Shown: positions 46,298 to 57,087 of the stretch, one piece after another
Layout of the letters: each line of letters begins with the position of its first letter
How positions within the stretch are numbered: position 1 is the first letter of the stretch
Assembly (NCBI RefSeq): GCF_033115175.1
Contig: NC_084828.1
Location: forward strand, 94,675,388 to 94,739,387
From: Lepus europaeus
Taxonomy: Eukaryota; Chordata; Mammalia; Lagomorpha; Leporidae
DNA length: 64,000 nt
Direction of reading: 5' to 3'
The notes under the pieces: generated by a model
Told to the model about the DNA's origin: nothing
The model's input: the letters and a program-made list of their open reading frames with translations, nothing else
The model's database searches: none
Position numbers and translations under genes: made by a program

Positions 46298-46652
46298 GGG
46301 GCTGGCACTGTGGCATAGCGGATAAAGTCACCACCTGAAGTGCCGGCATCCCATATGGGTGCTGGTTTGAGTCCCGCCTACATTCAACTCCACTTCGCAC
46401 CCAGCCCTCTGCTATGGCCTGGGAGAGCAGTAGAGGATGGCTCAAGTCCTTGGGCCCCTGCATCCACATGGGAAACCTGGGGGAGGCTCCTGGCTCCTGG
46501 CTTCATATAGGTGGTGCAGCTCTGGCCTCTGCGGCCATTTGGGGAGTGAGCCAGCGGGTGGAAGACCTCTCTCTGTCTCTACATCTGCTTTTCTGTAACT
46601 TTGCCTTTCAAATAAATAAGTAAATCTTTTAAAAACACACACACACACACAC
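46298..46652 (+). mobile_element. C-SINE ending in an (AC)9 microsatellite
   Basis: A sense copy from GGGGCTGGCACTGTGGCATA to AAATAAATAAGTAAATCTTTTAAAA, followed by ACACACACACACACACAC. Flanks CACATTGAGT and CACACTGAGCT are likely target copies, and the repeat probably grew from the right copy. Confidence 0.92.
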
Positions 46653-46792
46653 TGAGCTAATCACAAAAAGTTAATTACCAAAAAGACCAAAAAAAAAAAA
46701 AAAAGGGAATCCTTGCATACTCTTGGTGGGAATGTAAATTAGTACAGCCATTTTGGAAAACAGTATGCAGGTTCCTCAAAAACCTAAAAATA

Positions 46793-47115
46793 GGGGCCAG
46801 TGCTGTGGCACAGCGGGTTAACACCCTGGCCTGAAGTGCCAGCATCCCATATGGGCGCCGGTTCTAGTCCCGGCTACTTCTCTTCCAATCAGCTCTCTGC
46901 TATGGCCTGGGAAAGCAGGCCTAAGTCCTTGGGCCCCTGCATCCGTGTGGGAGACCTGGAAGAAGCTCCTGGCTCCTGGCTTCAGATCGGCGCAGCTCCA
47001 GTCATTGCGGCCAATGGGGAGTGAACCAGCGGATGGAAGACCTCTCTCTCTCTCTCTCTGTCTCTACCTCTCTGTAACTCTTTCAAATAAATAAAATAAA
47101 TCTTAAAAAAAAAAA
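46793..47115 (+). mobile_element. C-SINE in L1 3' region
   Basis: A complete sense copy starting GGGGCCAGTGCTGTGGCACA. Flanking AACCTAAAAATA on the left and AAACTAAAAATAGATCC on the right are the duplicated L1 target. Confidence 0.93.
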
Positions 47116-47610
47116 CTAAAAATAGATCCAGGGGATATATGCCACTACTGGGTATACATCCAAGGGAAGTAAAGGCACTCCGTCAGAGACATATGAACTG
47201 CCGTGTTTATTGTAGCACTGTTCACAATAGCCAAGAAATGAACAACCTAAGTGCCCATCCACTGATGGATAAGGTAAATGTGGTAAATGTGTATAATAGA
47301 ACACTGTCATCTAAAAACACGGATGGAACTGGAGGACATAATGTTAAATGAAGTAAGCCGAACACACAGAGTCAAGTACCTCATGATCTCACTTGTATGT
47401 AGAGGTTAAAATAAGGAGATCTCACAGAAGTTACAAAGCATAATGGTGGTTACTAGAGGACATGGAGGGAAAGAGAAAGACAGGGAAAGACTAATAAGTA
47501 CTAAGTTATAGTTATGTAGGAGTAAAGTTCTGGGGATCTATTTCCTAGTACAGCAACTATAGATAATTTTAACGTACTGTATATTTATTAAAAGGATTTT
47601 TAAAAACAAC

Positions 47611-48345
47611 CAAAAAATGCACTGTCTACAAGAAACTCCCTTCATCAGTAAAGACGTACACAGATTGAAAGTAAAGAGGATGGAGATAGATATTCCATAA
47701 GAATGGAAACCAAAATGAGCAGGAGTGCTATATTTGCATCAGATAAAACAGACTTTAAGTCAAAAATTCAAAAATTGTAAGTAAAACAAGACAAAAAGCT
47801 CACTATATAATGGTTAAGGGACCTGTTCAACAAGAGAATATAACACTTATAAATATATATGCACCAAACATTAGAGTACACAATTATACAAAGAAAAAAA
47901 TTTTTAGAATTTTATTTATTAGAGAGGCAATGAGACAGACTGACAGAAAGAGCTCCCATCCTCTGGTTTATTCCCCAAATGCCTGCAACAACCAGGGCTG
48001 ATCTGGGGTCAATGCTGGGAGCTGAGAAAACAATCCAGCTCCCTTGTGGGGGCTGGAAGAATTCAATTAGTTGAGCCTTCACTGCTGATTCACAGGGTGT
48101 GCGTTAGCAGGAAATTGGAGTCAGGAGCTGGAGCCAGTAACCAAAACCAGGTGTTCCCATATGGGAGGTGGGCATCTTACCTGCTAGAATAAATGTTTGC
48201 CGCCAAAGCAAATGTTAGATCTAAAGGAAGAGAGAAACTCCACTACCATTATATTTGGAGGTTTCAACATCCCACTTTCATCAACTAAAAGATCATCCAG
48301 ACAAAAGAGTAACAAAGAAACACTGGAGTTAAACTATACTGTAGA
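47611..48345 (+). mobile_element. Ancient L1M, second part (ORF2 endonuclease region)
   Basis: The L1M interrupted at 43,690 continues here with 'CTGTCTACAAGAAACTCCCT', 'TATGCACCAAACATTAGAGT' and, after a SINE, 'TTTCAACATCCCACTTTCAT'. Sense orientation, many stops. Confidence 0.8.
47898..48205 (-). mobile_element. C-SINE, old
   Basis: An antisense copy: ATTTTTAGAATTTTATTTAT start, GTGTGCGTTAGCAGGAAATT, ATCTTACCTGCTAGAATAAA end. L1M resumes on the right with CAAATGTTAGATCTAAAGG. Confidence 0.8.
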
Positions 48346-48413
48346 CTGAAAGGATATATAAGATTATATATAAGATATGTAAATATAAGGTATTTACAGA
48401 ATATTTCTTTTTT

Positions 48414-48490
48414 TAAGAGATTTATTTATTTGAAAAGCAGAGTTATAGAAAGAAATAAGGAGATAGATAGATATTCCATCCTCTAGTTCA
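48414..48490 (-). mobile_element. C-SINE 3' end only
   Basis: AAGAGATTTATTTATTTGAA to ATATTCCATCCTCTAGTTC matches only the tail and first tract of an antisense C-SINE. It stops abruptly at an L1 3' segment, so the copy is 5'-truncated or was cut by a rearrangement. Confidence 0.75.
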
Positions 48491-49105
48491 AAAAACTAAA
48501 AATAGATCTAAAATATGAGCCACCTATCCCACTTTTGTATAAATGTCCAAAGGGAATAAAAGCAGCACATCAATGATTCCGACGTTTACTGAAGTAGCAT
48601 TCACAACAGTCCTATGAATAAATCGACCAAGGCATCCACTGGCAAGTGAATGAAGACGATGCAGCATACATATACACCAGGGAGTATTTCGCAGCCATAA
48701 AGAAGACTGAAATCCTGTCACCTGCAGCAAAATGGAACTGAAGGACATGATATTAAGGAAATAGGTCAGACACAGAAGGATATACTTCCTGTTTCAATCA
48801 TATGTGGAAGCTAAAGATGCCTACCTCAAAGAAGAAACTTGAACAGTGATTATTAGAGGCTAGGAAGGGAAGGTTAGATAGTGGGTAACAAAATGCAGTT
48901 AGACAGGATTAAGTTTTTGATTGTAGTTTTCAACAACCTATATTATAGAGAACTGGAAAAGAGAAGTTGGAAGGCTCTGAACATGAAGAAACAATAAGAC
49001 GGAAGTGCTAATTATCCATCACACATTCTAAACATGTGCTAGTTATCACACTGTACCCTAATAAATATTAATTATGTTTCAATTAAAAAGAAAAAATTAA
49101 AATTA
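48490..49105 (+). mobile_element. L1 3' end
   Basis: Sense L1 3' sequence with 'GGGAGTATTTCGCAGCCATA', 'AAATGGAACTGAAGGACATG', 'GATTATTAGAGGCTAGGAAG' and an A-rich end. It is a different copy from the nested elements upstream, because it repeats the same L1 part as 47,220-47,600. Confidence 0.82.
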
Positions 49106-49377
49106 CACATTTGGGATGCTTGGTACAGACTGAGAGTCAGAGAAGATATCCCTGAGAAAGACAGTATCTAGCACCTCATTCCAGTACTCAGCAGGCAGGA
49201 GAGAGCCAGAAGGGCTGAAGCATGGTGAGTGAGAGGAACACGGGGTGAGGTGAGAGGTGGAGGCCACACCATGTGGGACTTCCAGGGTCACGCTGATAAC
49301 TAGGGACCTCACACAGCAGAAAGCATGGCATCGCTCTAAGAAGCAAATTGATCTGATCAGATCTGCTTTTTTTTTTT
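49106..49377. other. Unique spacer
   Basis: No repeat or exon recognised. It may retain an L1- or L2-like piece (ATCCCTGAGAAAGACAGTAT), but this is not safe to assign. Confidence 0.3.
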
Positions 49378-49690
49378 TTAAGATTTATTTTATTTATTTG
49401 AAAGAGTTAGAAGAGAGGCGGGGGAGGGGGTGTCTTCCATCTGCTGGTTCACTCCCCAGATGGCTGCAATGACTGGAGCTGTGCGGATTTGAAGCCAGGA
49501 GCCAGGAGCTTCTTCTGGGTCTCTCATGTGGGTGCAGGGGCCCAAGCACGTGGGCCATCTTCTACTGCTTTCCCATGCCAGAGTAGAGAGCTGGATCGGA
49601 AATGGAGCAGCTGGGACTAGAACCAGCGCCCATATGGGATGCTAGCACTTCAGGCCAGGGCTTTAACCTGCTGCGCCACAGTGCCAGCCT
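49378..49690 (-). mobile_element. C-SINE
   Basis: A complete antisense copy, TAAGATTTATTTTATTTATT to GCCACAGTGCCAGCC, with GGGGGAGGGGG replacing part of the GAGA tract. Confidence 0.92.
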
Positions 49691-49947
49691 CCAGATTTGC
49701 GTTCCTACTCATGACCGTTTCTATCTGCTTCTCTCACCGGATGGGCATAGACAAAGCTGATCTATAGCACAAAACAGATTTTTCAACAATCAAGTTACTA
49801 CCCTTCTCAGTATCATGCTCAGATCTGGATTTTTGTCAAATAGGCAAGAGATGGAACACAGTAAATAGAAGAGAGTACCACTAGGCAACCTGTACAGAGC
49901 AGGAACCCTTTACCAACAGACTTCTGTAACCCACACTGCTCAAGGCC

Positions 49948-49949
<2 letters not shown>

Positions 49950-49980
<31 letters not shown>

Positions 49981-50311
49981 GACAGGCAGAATGGACAGTG
50001 AGAGAGAGAGAGACAGAGAGAGAAAGGCCTTCCTTTTCCGTTGGTTCACCCCCCAATGGCCACTCCGGTGGTGTGCTGCGGCCAGCGCAAAGCGCTGATC
50101 CGAAGGCAGAAGCCAGGTTCTTACTCCTGGTCTCCCATGTGGGTGCAGGGCCCAAGCACTTGGGCCATCCTCCACTGCACTCCTGGGCCACAGCGGAGAG
50201 CTGGACTGGAAGAGGAGCAACTGGGACAGAATCCGGCGCCCTGACCAGGACTAGAACCTGGGGTGCCGGCGCCACAGGCAGAGGATTAGCCTAGTGAGCC
50301 GCGGCGCCGGC
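49950..50311 (-). mobile_element. Young C-SINE with a T(30) tail and perfect target duplication
   Basis: The antisense copy has a pure T run of about 30, a CpG-containing body and ends GCGGCGCCGGC. The target CTCAAGGCCAC is duplicated exactly at 49,939-49,949 and 50,312-50,322. It is among the youngest insertions in the window. Confidence 0.96.
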
Positions 50312-50322
50312 CTCAAGGCCAC

Positions 50323-51536
50323 ATTTTAACACTAAAGTATAGGCAGCTGGTACAATGACACCTGCCTTAAAAATAGCATTGCTGTAAGTGCCTTAAAACA
50401 AAAATAGAGAAGCTGCTCACCACACTTATGAATTCACAGCTGCCAATATGGAAAGAGAGATTAGCGAAGGCTGTCCACTTTCAGTCCCACCTGTTTAGCA
50501 CTACCTGAAGCCAAGCCTTCTGGTTGTGTGTTTTATCAAGTAACTGCCAGAGAATGACGAAGGGAAGAGAAGTGTAAAATTCATCCTGCTTGCAACTGAG
50601 TTTGGAACACACAAACAGCCACAAACACAAGGAAGGAAGAATAAGATAGACTATACACTGTATAGAGTTCAGAGAAAGCTGTGAGGGCTGGAAGGACTAG
50701 AGAGGACTCCACTGAAAACATGGAACATGAGCTACAGAGGAGCTGGGACTTGAACCAAAGTACAGTGGTCCACCTTGTGTGAAAATGCAGATGTGCAATC
50801 AGTGAGGGACAGTGAGGTGACCAGCCTGCCTGGAGCCAGGGGCCCTGCTGAGACGGAGACAAACCTCACCACCCAGATAACCTGAGAGCAATGCGAACTC
50901 TGCCAGGAGGTTATGAACAGTAAGAACCACTCAGCTGAGTGAAGTGGCACAAGGGATCCCTAAACCTGGCAATGCCCATTGAGAGAGGCCCCCTTTTTGG
51001 CCACAGAATCAGAAACACCTTGATAGGTACATCTGGCAAAAATGGGCAATACTGGCAGGGAAAAAGCAGAGAATGAGAACTCCCTTGGGCTTTGTAAGGC
51101 CAAATAAGGGTTCTCATAGCAAATATGTCTACCTCTTTCCACGAAAGCTGTAAAGTGCTACTTACTCACTAGGAGCTATTCTGTAGAGCTGGCTAAATAC
51201 ACTCATTGGTTAGAAAAGAGAGCTGCAGAAGCCTTCTCCCAAGGTTGGGTCTCTGGAGTAGGATGAAGGGTGAAAACCACAGGTTTAAAAAAAAAGAGGC
51301 AGCTGCTGATGGAAGCATGGAGCCTCAAACCAGTTTGTGGTGTCTGCAGTTTGCAGTGCAGGAAACAACACAGAGAGAAGTGTAACGGAAGGAAAGACAC
51401 ATAAATGGAAACGCAGCTGAGTGTAGAAACTACCATCATTACAAGAAAGAAAAACTGCAGGAGTACCATGCCTTTTTTTAGTCTAAAGATGGTTGTTAAT
51501 GCTTTTCATTTTTATTATTATCTTCAAGATATATAT
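50323..51536. other. 1.2-kb stretch without recognised features
   Basis: I see no named repeat or convincing exon. Long frames on the minus strand (50,862-50,581, 51,469-51,203) lack splice context. Confidence 0.4.
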
Positions 51537-51537
51537 A

Positions 51538-51784
51538 GGGGCCAGTGCTGTAAAGCTGCTGCCTGCAGTGCTGGCATCCCATAATGGTACCAGTTCAGGT
51601 CCCGGCTGCTCTTCTTCTGATCCAGCTCTCTGCTATGGCCTGGGAAAGCAGCAGAAGATGGCCCAAGTCCTTGGGCCCTTGCACCCATGTGGGAGTCCTG
51701 GAAGAAGCTCCTGGCTTCTGGCTTTGGATCAGCACAGCTCTGGCCATTGCAGCCATCTGGGGAGTGAACCAGCAGATGGAAGAC

Positions 51785-51816
<32 letters not shown>

Positions 51817-51856
51817 CTCCTTGCTTTGTGTAACTCTTTCAAATAAATAAATCTTT
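51538..51856 (+). mobile_element. C-SINE, host of a second SINE
   Basis: A sense copy starting GGGGCCAGTGCTGTAAAGCT with a long (TC)n tract and a CAAATAAATAAATCTTTT tail. A younger antisense SINE entered the tail. Confidence 0.94.
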
Positions 51857-52200
51857 TTTTTTTTTGACAGGCAGAGTGGACAGTGGGAGAGAGAGAGAGA
51901 TAGAGAGAAAGGTCTTCCTTTTTGCCGTTGGTTCACCCTCCAATGGCCGCCGCGGTTGGCGCGCTGCGGCCGATGCACTGCGCTGATCCAATGGCAGGAG
52001 CCAGGGGCTTATCCTGGTCTCCCATGGGGTAAAGGACCCAAGCACTTGGGCCATCCTCCACTGCACTCCCTGGGCACAGCAGAGAGCTGGCCTGGAAGAG
52101 GGGCAACCGGGACAGAATCCGGTGCCCCGACCGGGACTAGAACCCAGTGTGCCGGCGCCGCAAGGCGGAGGATTAGCCTAGTGAGCCACGGCGCCGGCCC
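51857..52200 (-). mobile_element. Young C-SINE in the tail of the preceding SINE
   Basis: An antisense copy from TTTGACAGGCAGAGTGGACA to GCCACGGCGCCGGCCC. The string CAAATAAATAAATCTTTT occurs on both sides (ending 51,856, and from 52,202), which is the duplicated target. Confidence 0.95.
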
Positions 52201-52248
52201 GCAAATAAATAAATCTTTTAAAAAAGATACATATGTATATATAGACAA

Positions 52249-52272
52249 TACACACACACACACACACACACA
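52249..52272. repeat. (CA)12 microsatellite
   Basis: An uninterrupted CA run right after a T/A-rich SINE tail remnant (TACATATGTATATATAGACA). Probably grew from the A-rich tail. Confidence 0.9.
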
Positions 52273-52765
52273 GAGGAAACCTTGACCTTAAAGGCACTTT
52301 CTGAGACTATCTGAGATTCCTACTTTTCCCAGCAAAAATCAGCAGTGCCTGGCCTGAGTCACCAGACTGGACAACATATTTCTAAAAACTTTAGCTTGAA
52401 AATAATCCATTTTGAAAACAAAGAAATCCTATGGGGAGACAGCAAAATTAGATAGGCTGGAACAAAATGACTCTGGTACCCAGCTGTATAGTTCTACAGA
52501 CACCAAACAAGTTATTAGCAGCCATTAATTCAATGGACAGATATTGTTGACCAACTAACGCCAAGGGAGACAGTGTAAGACATCTGTCACATTTATTTAT
52601 TGATCTGGGAATGAAACATTCAGAAATTCATGAGAAAATGATGCTAACCTGTCAACTTGATCTAAGAAAAAGATCTTGAAGCATCTGAAGTATCTGTGTG
52701 CAACACAGGGGCTCAACAGGGATGTGCTAAATGTTTACTGAATTTTTAAAAAATGAAACTTTGTT
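52273..52765. other. Unique sequence, nothing recognised
   Basis: About 490 bases with no nameable repeat and no splice-bounded frame. Confidence 0.4.
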
Positions 52766-52766
52766 G

Positions 52767-53055
52767 GGGACCAGCGCTGTGGCATAGTGGGCTAAGCCTC
52801 CATTTGTGGCACTGGCATCCCATGTGGCTGCTGGTTGGAGACCCAGATCCTCCTCTTCCTATCCAGTTCTCCGCTAACAGCCTGAGAAAGTAGTAGAAGA
52901 TGCCCAAGTACTTGGGCCGCTGCACCCACATGGTAGGCTCAGAAGAAGCTCCTGGCTCCTGGCTTCAGCCTGGCTCAGCCCTAGCCATTGCGGCCATGTG
53001 GGGAGTGAACCAGTAGAGGAAGATCTGATAAATAAAATAAATCTTTAAAAAAAAG
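52767..53055 (+). mobile_element. C-SINE
   Basis: A sense copy starting GGGGACCAGCGCTGTGGCAT and ending GATAAATAAAATAAATCTTTAAAAAA. The TCTC tract has been lost by a deletion near 53,020. Confidence 0.9.
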
Positions 53056-53737
53056 TCTACTGCCTCCTAGCTCTTTCTTTTCCACACACGCACGGCTATA
53101 AGGGACAACATTCCTTTCAGCGTTTCTTTACAGGGTGTATGATGTGATGTTTTATCAGTAGGGTACTGGAGAGACCCTGTAGGAGGAGGGGGTCTGCAGG
53201 AGCGCTATCCCCGCCATTCACTCAGAGCATGCGTTGCACTGGCAGCCCTGCAGCCTTGGCCTGGTTTATGATACCTCCCTGTGGCCCTCTCCACACAGAA
53301 ACCCGAAAGCCACGGGCCTCTGCTCCCTCCCCACAGCCACACCACCGGCTGCTGATTGCCTGCGCCACACCTGTACTGCAGAGGGCTGCCTCCTGCTTGA
53401 TGGCAGCCCAGCCTGGGCAACCCGGCAAACCTCTCTGCAGTCCTCTGGGCTACACCACCCTCTCTCCAACAAAGTCTGAATCCAGCCTGTGGAGGGGACC
53501 AGCTTCCAAGTTTGTCCTTTTTGAGACCCTCTGAAACCATACAGAATTTCCTCATCATCACTTATTGCTTCGTGTTTAATAATTCTTTGAACTTCCTCTT
53601 CATTTAGTCTACTGTAGTTTTTATTTTCTGACTGGACTCAAAGTGATTCAATGACCAAGGTCACAGTGTGAGACTTCTTGTAGGTAGCACCTTTCTGATT
53701 GTCGATGGGGACAATATAAGCATTAAGAAATTTAGAA
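53056..53737. other. Unnamed GC-rich block, possibly an old LTR
   Basis: The region 53,130-53,560 contains 'GATGTTTTATCAGTAGGGTA' and 'GGAGAGACCCTGTAGGAGGA' and reads like an old LTR-type repeat. I cannot name it. Open frames on both strands are not supported. Confidence 0.3.
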
Positions 53738-54014
53738 GGGGACCAGCATCATGATGCTGGGATCTCATGTCAGAGGTATGAGTCCTAGCTGCTCTATATT
53801 CAGTCCAGCTCCTTGCTAGCGCACCTGAGAAAGCAGCAGATAGCCCAAGTGCTTGGGCCCCTGCCACCCACATGAGAAATCCAGATAGTTCCAGGCTCCT
53901 GACTTCAGCCTGGCCCATCCCCAACTGTTGTGGCCATTTGGGGAATGAACCAGCAGTTGGAAGATCTTTCTCTCTCCATCTCTTCTTCTCTGTGCCACTC
54001 TGCCTCTCAAATAA
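53738..54014 (+). mobile_element. C-SINE leading a three-SINE block
   Basis: A sense copy starting AGGGGACCAGCATCATGATG and ending CTCTCAAATAAATGG. Its tail has turned into a GGAA microsatellite. Confidence 0.88.
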
Positions 54015-54062
54015 ATGGAAGGAAGGAAGGAAGGAAGGAAGGAAGGCAGGCAGGCGGGCGGG
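54014..54062. repeat. (GGAA)n-(GGCA)n-(GGCG)n microsatellite
   Basis: Seven GGAA units change stepwise to GGCA, then GGCG. It sits exactly where a SINE tail should be and runs into the head of the next SINE. Confidence 0.92.
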
Positions 54063-54321
54063 CATTTGTCATACTGGTTAAGACCAGTTAAGATGCCCAC
54101 ATCCCACATTGGAATACCTGGGTTCAAGCCCTGACTCCAGTCTCAATTTCAGTTTCTTGGACTTCAGTCCCTGCCACTGACATGGGGACCTGGATTGAAT
54201 TTCAGGTTCTTGGTTTTAGTCTGGGCATGCATTTATGGAGTGAACCGGGAGATGGGAGTTCTTTGTATCTCTGTGTGTATGTCTCTCTGCCTCTCAAAAT
54301 AAATAAATAAATAAATAAAAA
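54056..54321 (+). mobile_element. Old C-SINE, second in block
   Basis: A diverged sense copy: 'GGGCATTTGTCATACTGGTT', 'CCTGGGTTCAAGCCCTGAC' and a tail of (AAAT)6. Confidence 0.8.
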
Positions 54322-54322
54322 G

Positions 54323-54598
54323 GTGGGCATTGCATTTGGTGCAGTGGCTAAGATCCTATATTGGAGTACTTGGGTTCAAGTCCTAGTTCCACTCCTATTT
54401 CCACATTCTTGGTAACACACACTCTGGGAAGCAGCAGATGATACTTAAGTGGTAGGCCCCCTGCTGCCCAAGTGGGACGTCTAGATTGAATTCTTTGCTC
54501 TGGCTTCAGCCTGGCTCAGCCTCAGCTGTGGCAGGTATTTAGGGAGTGAACCAGTGCATGAGAGATATTTCTTTCAAATAAATAAATAAATAAATACA
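54323..54598 (+). mobile_element. Old C-SINE, third in block
   Basis: A diverged sense copy: 'GGGCATTGCATTTGGTGCAG', 'CTTGGGTTCAAGTCCTAGTT' and a (AAAT)4-5 tail. The three copies lie head to tail, so each entered or followed the tail of its neighbour. Confidence 0.8.
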
Positions 54599-54691
54599 TG
54601 GAATATTGTTTAAAAAAAGGAAGTAGTTTATATACTTGGACCCTTGCTAATATATAATAAATATTATATATTAAAATACTAATAATTCTTT

Positions 54692-54885
54692 TAAGGGGTG
54701 GGGGATGTTCAGCCCATGAAATCTTTTGGTCTGGTCCTACCAAGGCAATCACAGGGATTCAAAATTCAAAAAATCTACAGCAGGCTAATTTTTAGTGGAT
54801 AATTTTGTATGGCCCCGAGTGATGTTTTAAATATCCAAGTGGCCCTTGGCAGATAAAAGTTTCTTCATTCCTGCTTCTAGATGTT
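54692..54885. mobile_element. hAT-type MITE, copy 1
   Basis: The left end AGGGGTGGGGGATGTT and decayed right end AGTTTCTTCATTCCTG are inverted. Inside are 'TTTTGGTCTGGTCCTACCAA' and 'AAATATCCAAGTGGCCCTTG'. The same layout occurs at 58,420-58,630. It is a non-autonomous DNA transposon fossil of the Charlie/MER type. Confidence 0.7.
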
Positions 54886-55028
54886 TAAAACTGGAAAAAT
54901 TGAAAAACTGATGTTAAATAATTAAGTTTAATATTAATGGAGTGAGATTTTTAGAAGGATACATTCTAAAATCTATTGTTTGTCTTGTATATTTCTGTAT
55001 CAATAATTAATGTAAAAAACAACTAAGA
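54886..55028. other. AT-rich spacer
   Basis: Nothing recognised. Related words (ATTAAGTTTAATATTAATGG AGTGAGATTTT) recur near 57,430-57,470, which hints at a shared old repeat. Confidence 0.3.
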
Positions 55029-55029
55029 A

Positions 55030-55346
55030 GGGGGCTAGCATTGTGGTACAATGGGTTAAGCCACTGCCTGCAACACCAGCATCCTATATGGGCACCAGTT
55101 TGTGTCCCAGCTGTTGCATTTTTGATCCAGCTCCCTGCTTAAGCCCTGTAAAAGTAGAGAAACAGGCCCAAGTGGTTGGGCCCCTGCCACCCATGTGGGA
55201 GACCTAGAAGAAGCTCCCAACTCCTGGCTTCTGCCTGGCCCAGCCTTGGCTGTTGCGGCCATCTGGGGAGCAAACCAGCAGACGGAAGATTTCTCTCTCC
55301 CTCTGTAACTCAGCCTTTCAAATAAATAAATAAATCTTAAAAAATA
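55030..55346 (+). mobile_element. C-SINE
   Basis: A sense copy starting GGGGCTAGCATTGTGGTACA and ending CTTTCAAATAAATAAATAAATC. Confidence 0.92.
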
Positions 55347-56620
55347 AACTATGAAAAACAAAAATAACTTATTGAATATACTTGATTATTCTCTCTAAAG
55401 GAGTGACATGTAAAACTATTGAACTAGAGGTGCTTTTCTCTAAATGAATAAGTAGGGGAAGAAATTGTGAATCCTGCCTTCATAATGAGTGAACACATGT
55501 AAATCTTAATTCCAGAATGAAAAACTTGAGCAGGTGCAATGCAAGTATTAACACTGAGTAGCTTTATGAATGAGAGCAGAGTAGCATGGGGTCCAAGAAC
55601 AAAACAGCTCTTTTCCCTAGAATCTTGTATAAAATCGCCTTTGAAGAGAACAATGGAGACAGGGAGGAAGCATCCATGCCTGCAAAGGATACGGAACATA
55701 AAAGGCAGAATCAATCATTTGAGAAAAGAAATCCTGATTTACATGTGAAGTTCTGGACAAACCTGGAACAATGAACAGAACAAACCTAAAATATCAGCAT
55801 GTGACGGGCACTATGGAGCTTTGCACATCTCTGTCCACAATGCAGAAATCTATCATCACAACACTTAGCCTACTAATACAGCGATGAGAGCTGGTGACTT
55901 GACAATGTAGGATTTCAAGGCCAAATATATTTCCATGTGTTTGATGTGATTTTTTAAAAATATCACTAGAAAAATATAAGAAAAAAGGCATCACCAGCGC
56001 AAGTATGACAGGTTCAGAGAAAGTCGCAAGCCTGCTGGGAAAGGCTGTGGCTAACAAACACTCCAGGGACACCAGCCTCACAGCAAGGATGAAGCATGTC
56101 CAGGTACAGTTGTTCTGGATGTGCTGGGGCTAAGCTAAGCATAAAACCACCCTGGGCATTATCTAATTGTGCAGATGGCTGGCTCAGTGAAGTCCCTCAG
56201 CTGTTATTGACAGTGGCATCCCAATTGGGGAATTTAAAAAAAAATGCTGCTAACAATGAACCAAATAGGATTTCTGCAGCTCCTTTGCAGACCATGAGCC
56301 TAAAATGTCAGGTAAGATCTTGATGGTTTCAAACAAAGAGATTAATGAGGCTTTTATTGCTTCTGTCTGGAATATAAACAGGCCACATTCTATTCAAAAC
56401 ACGTATTTTCTACAGTCCACTGATTAATGTTAATAACTCAGAAAATCTACAATTTTCCCATAAAATCTGAAAGGATTACAAAATGAATTTTTAAAAGTAG
56501 AAATCATCTTCCTTATGGCAAACTTTTTTTTTAATAAAATCATAGAGAAAGAAGCATGTGTCCACATATTATACTATCCACGGAAACTAATTTCAAAACT
56601 CATTTTACTGCCTGGTAGGT
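55347..56620. other. 1.27-kb stretch without recognised features
   Basis: Frames on both strands (for example 55,586-55,774 + and 56,081-55,794 -) are open but lack start context and splice sites that I trust. No named repeat. Confidence 0.4.
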
Positions 56621-56624
56621 GTGA

Positions 56625-57020
56625 TGATTAATTTAACGTGTCAGCTTAGAGGGTGTTTTTGAATAAGATAAAGATTTAAATCTGCACTTTGTGTAAACAG
56701 ATTGCCTTCCATAATGTGAGTGGGCCTCATCCAGGCAAAGAAGAGGTTCAGTGCAGAGACAGCAGCTGTACCTTCGCTTTCCTGGTTCCTCAGCCTGCTG
56801 GCCCTCGTGCTTCAGTGAGAATGTCAGCTCTCCTGGGTCTCTGCCTACTGGCCATTGGATTGCAACCACACCACTGATTCTCCTGGTCTCAGGCCTGGTG
56901 GCCCACATTGCAAATCTGCACTTGCCAGTTTCCATAATCACATGAGCCAATTTCTTATCATAAATCAACCTAGCTCTCTTTCTCTGAAACCTGCACATAG
57001 AACCTATACCAATATATAAC
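56625..57020 (+). mobile_element. Ancient LTR remnant (ERVL-like)
   Basis: The order TGTGATGATTAATTTAACGT, GTGTCAGCTTAGAGGGTGTT, CCTCATCCAGGCAAAGAAGA and a final AACCTGCACA-type end follows a known class of mammalian ERVL LTRs that start 'tgatggttaattttatgtgtcaac'. No viral coding sequence is present. Confidence 0.6.
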
Positions 57021-57087
57021 AAATGTCACAGTTCAAAATGCTAATAATTATTTAGATGTTTAAGGTTGGATGTGTTAATCAATTGAT

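Larger units (their letters stand above)
43690..47610 (+). mobile_element. Twin-primed L1 (5' inversion) nested in L1M and carrying five SINEs
   Basis: Bases 43,690-44,326 are ORF2 sequence in antisense orientation. Bases 44,328-47,610 are the downstream ORF2, 3' UTR and tail in sense orientation. At the inversion joint, sequence encoding NYRP-type fingers meets sequence encoding VLARAIRQ, and about 200 bp of ORF2 is missing between the segments, as often seen after twin priming. Five SINEs (43,758; 45,550; 45,863; 46,298; 46,793) were inserted later. ORF2 is broken throughout. Confidence 0.85.

Noticed and set aside
54014..54062. CRISPR-like or satellite array
   Set aside because: It is a simple tetranucleotide microsatellite from a SINE tail, without spacers.
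55586..55774. Plus-strand frame MGSKNKTALF... with protein-like charge pattern
   Set aside because: No splice sites or promoter signs that I trust, and the length is within chance for AT-rich DNA.
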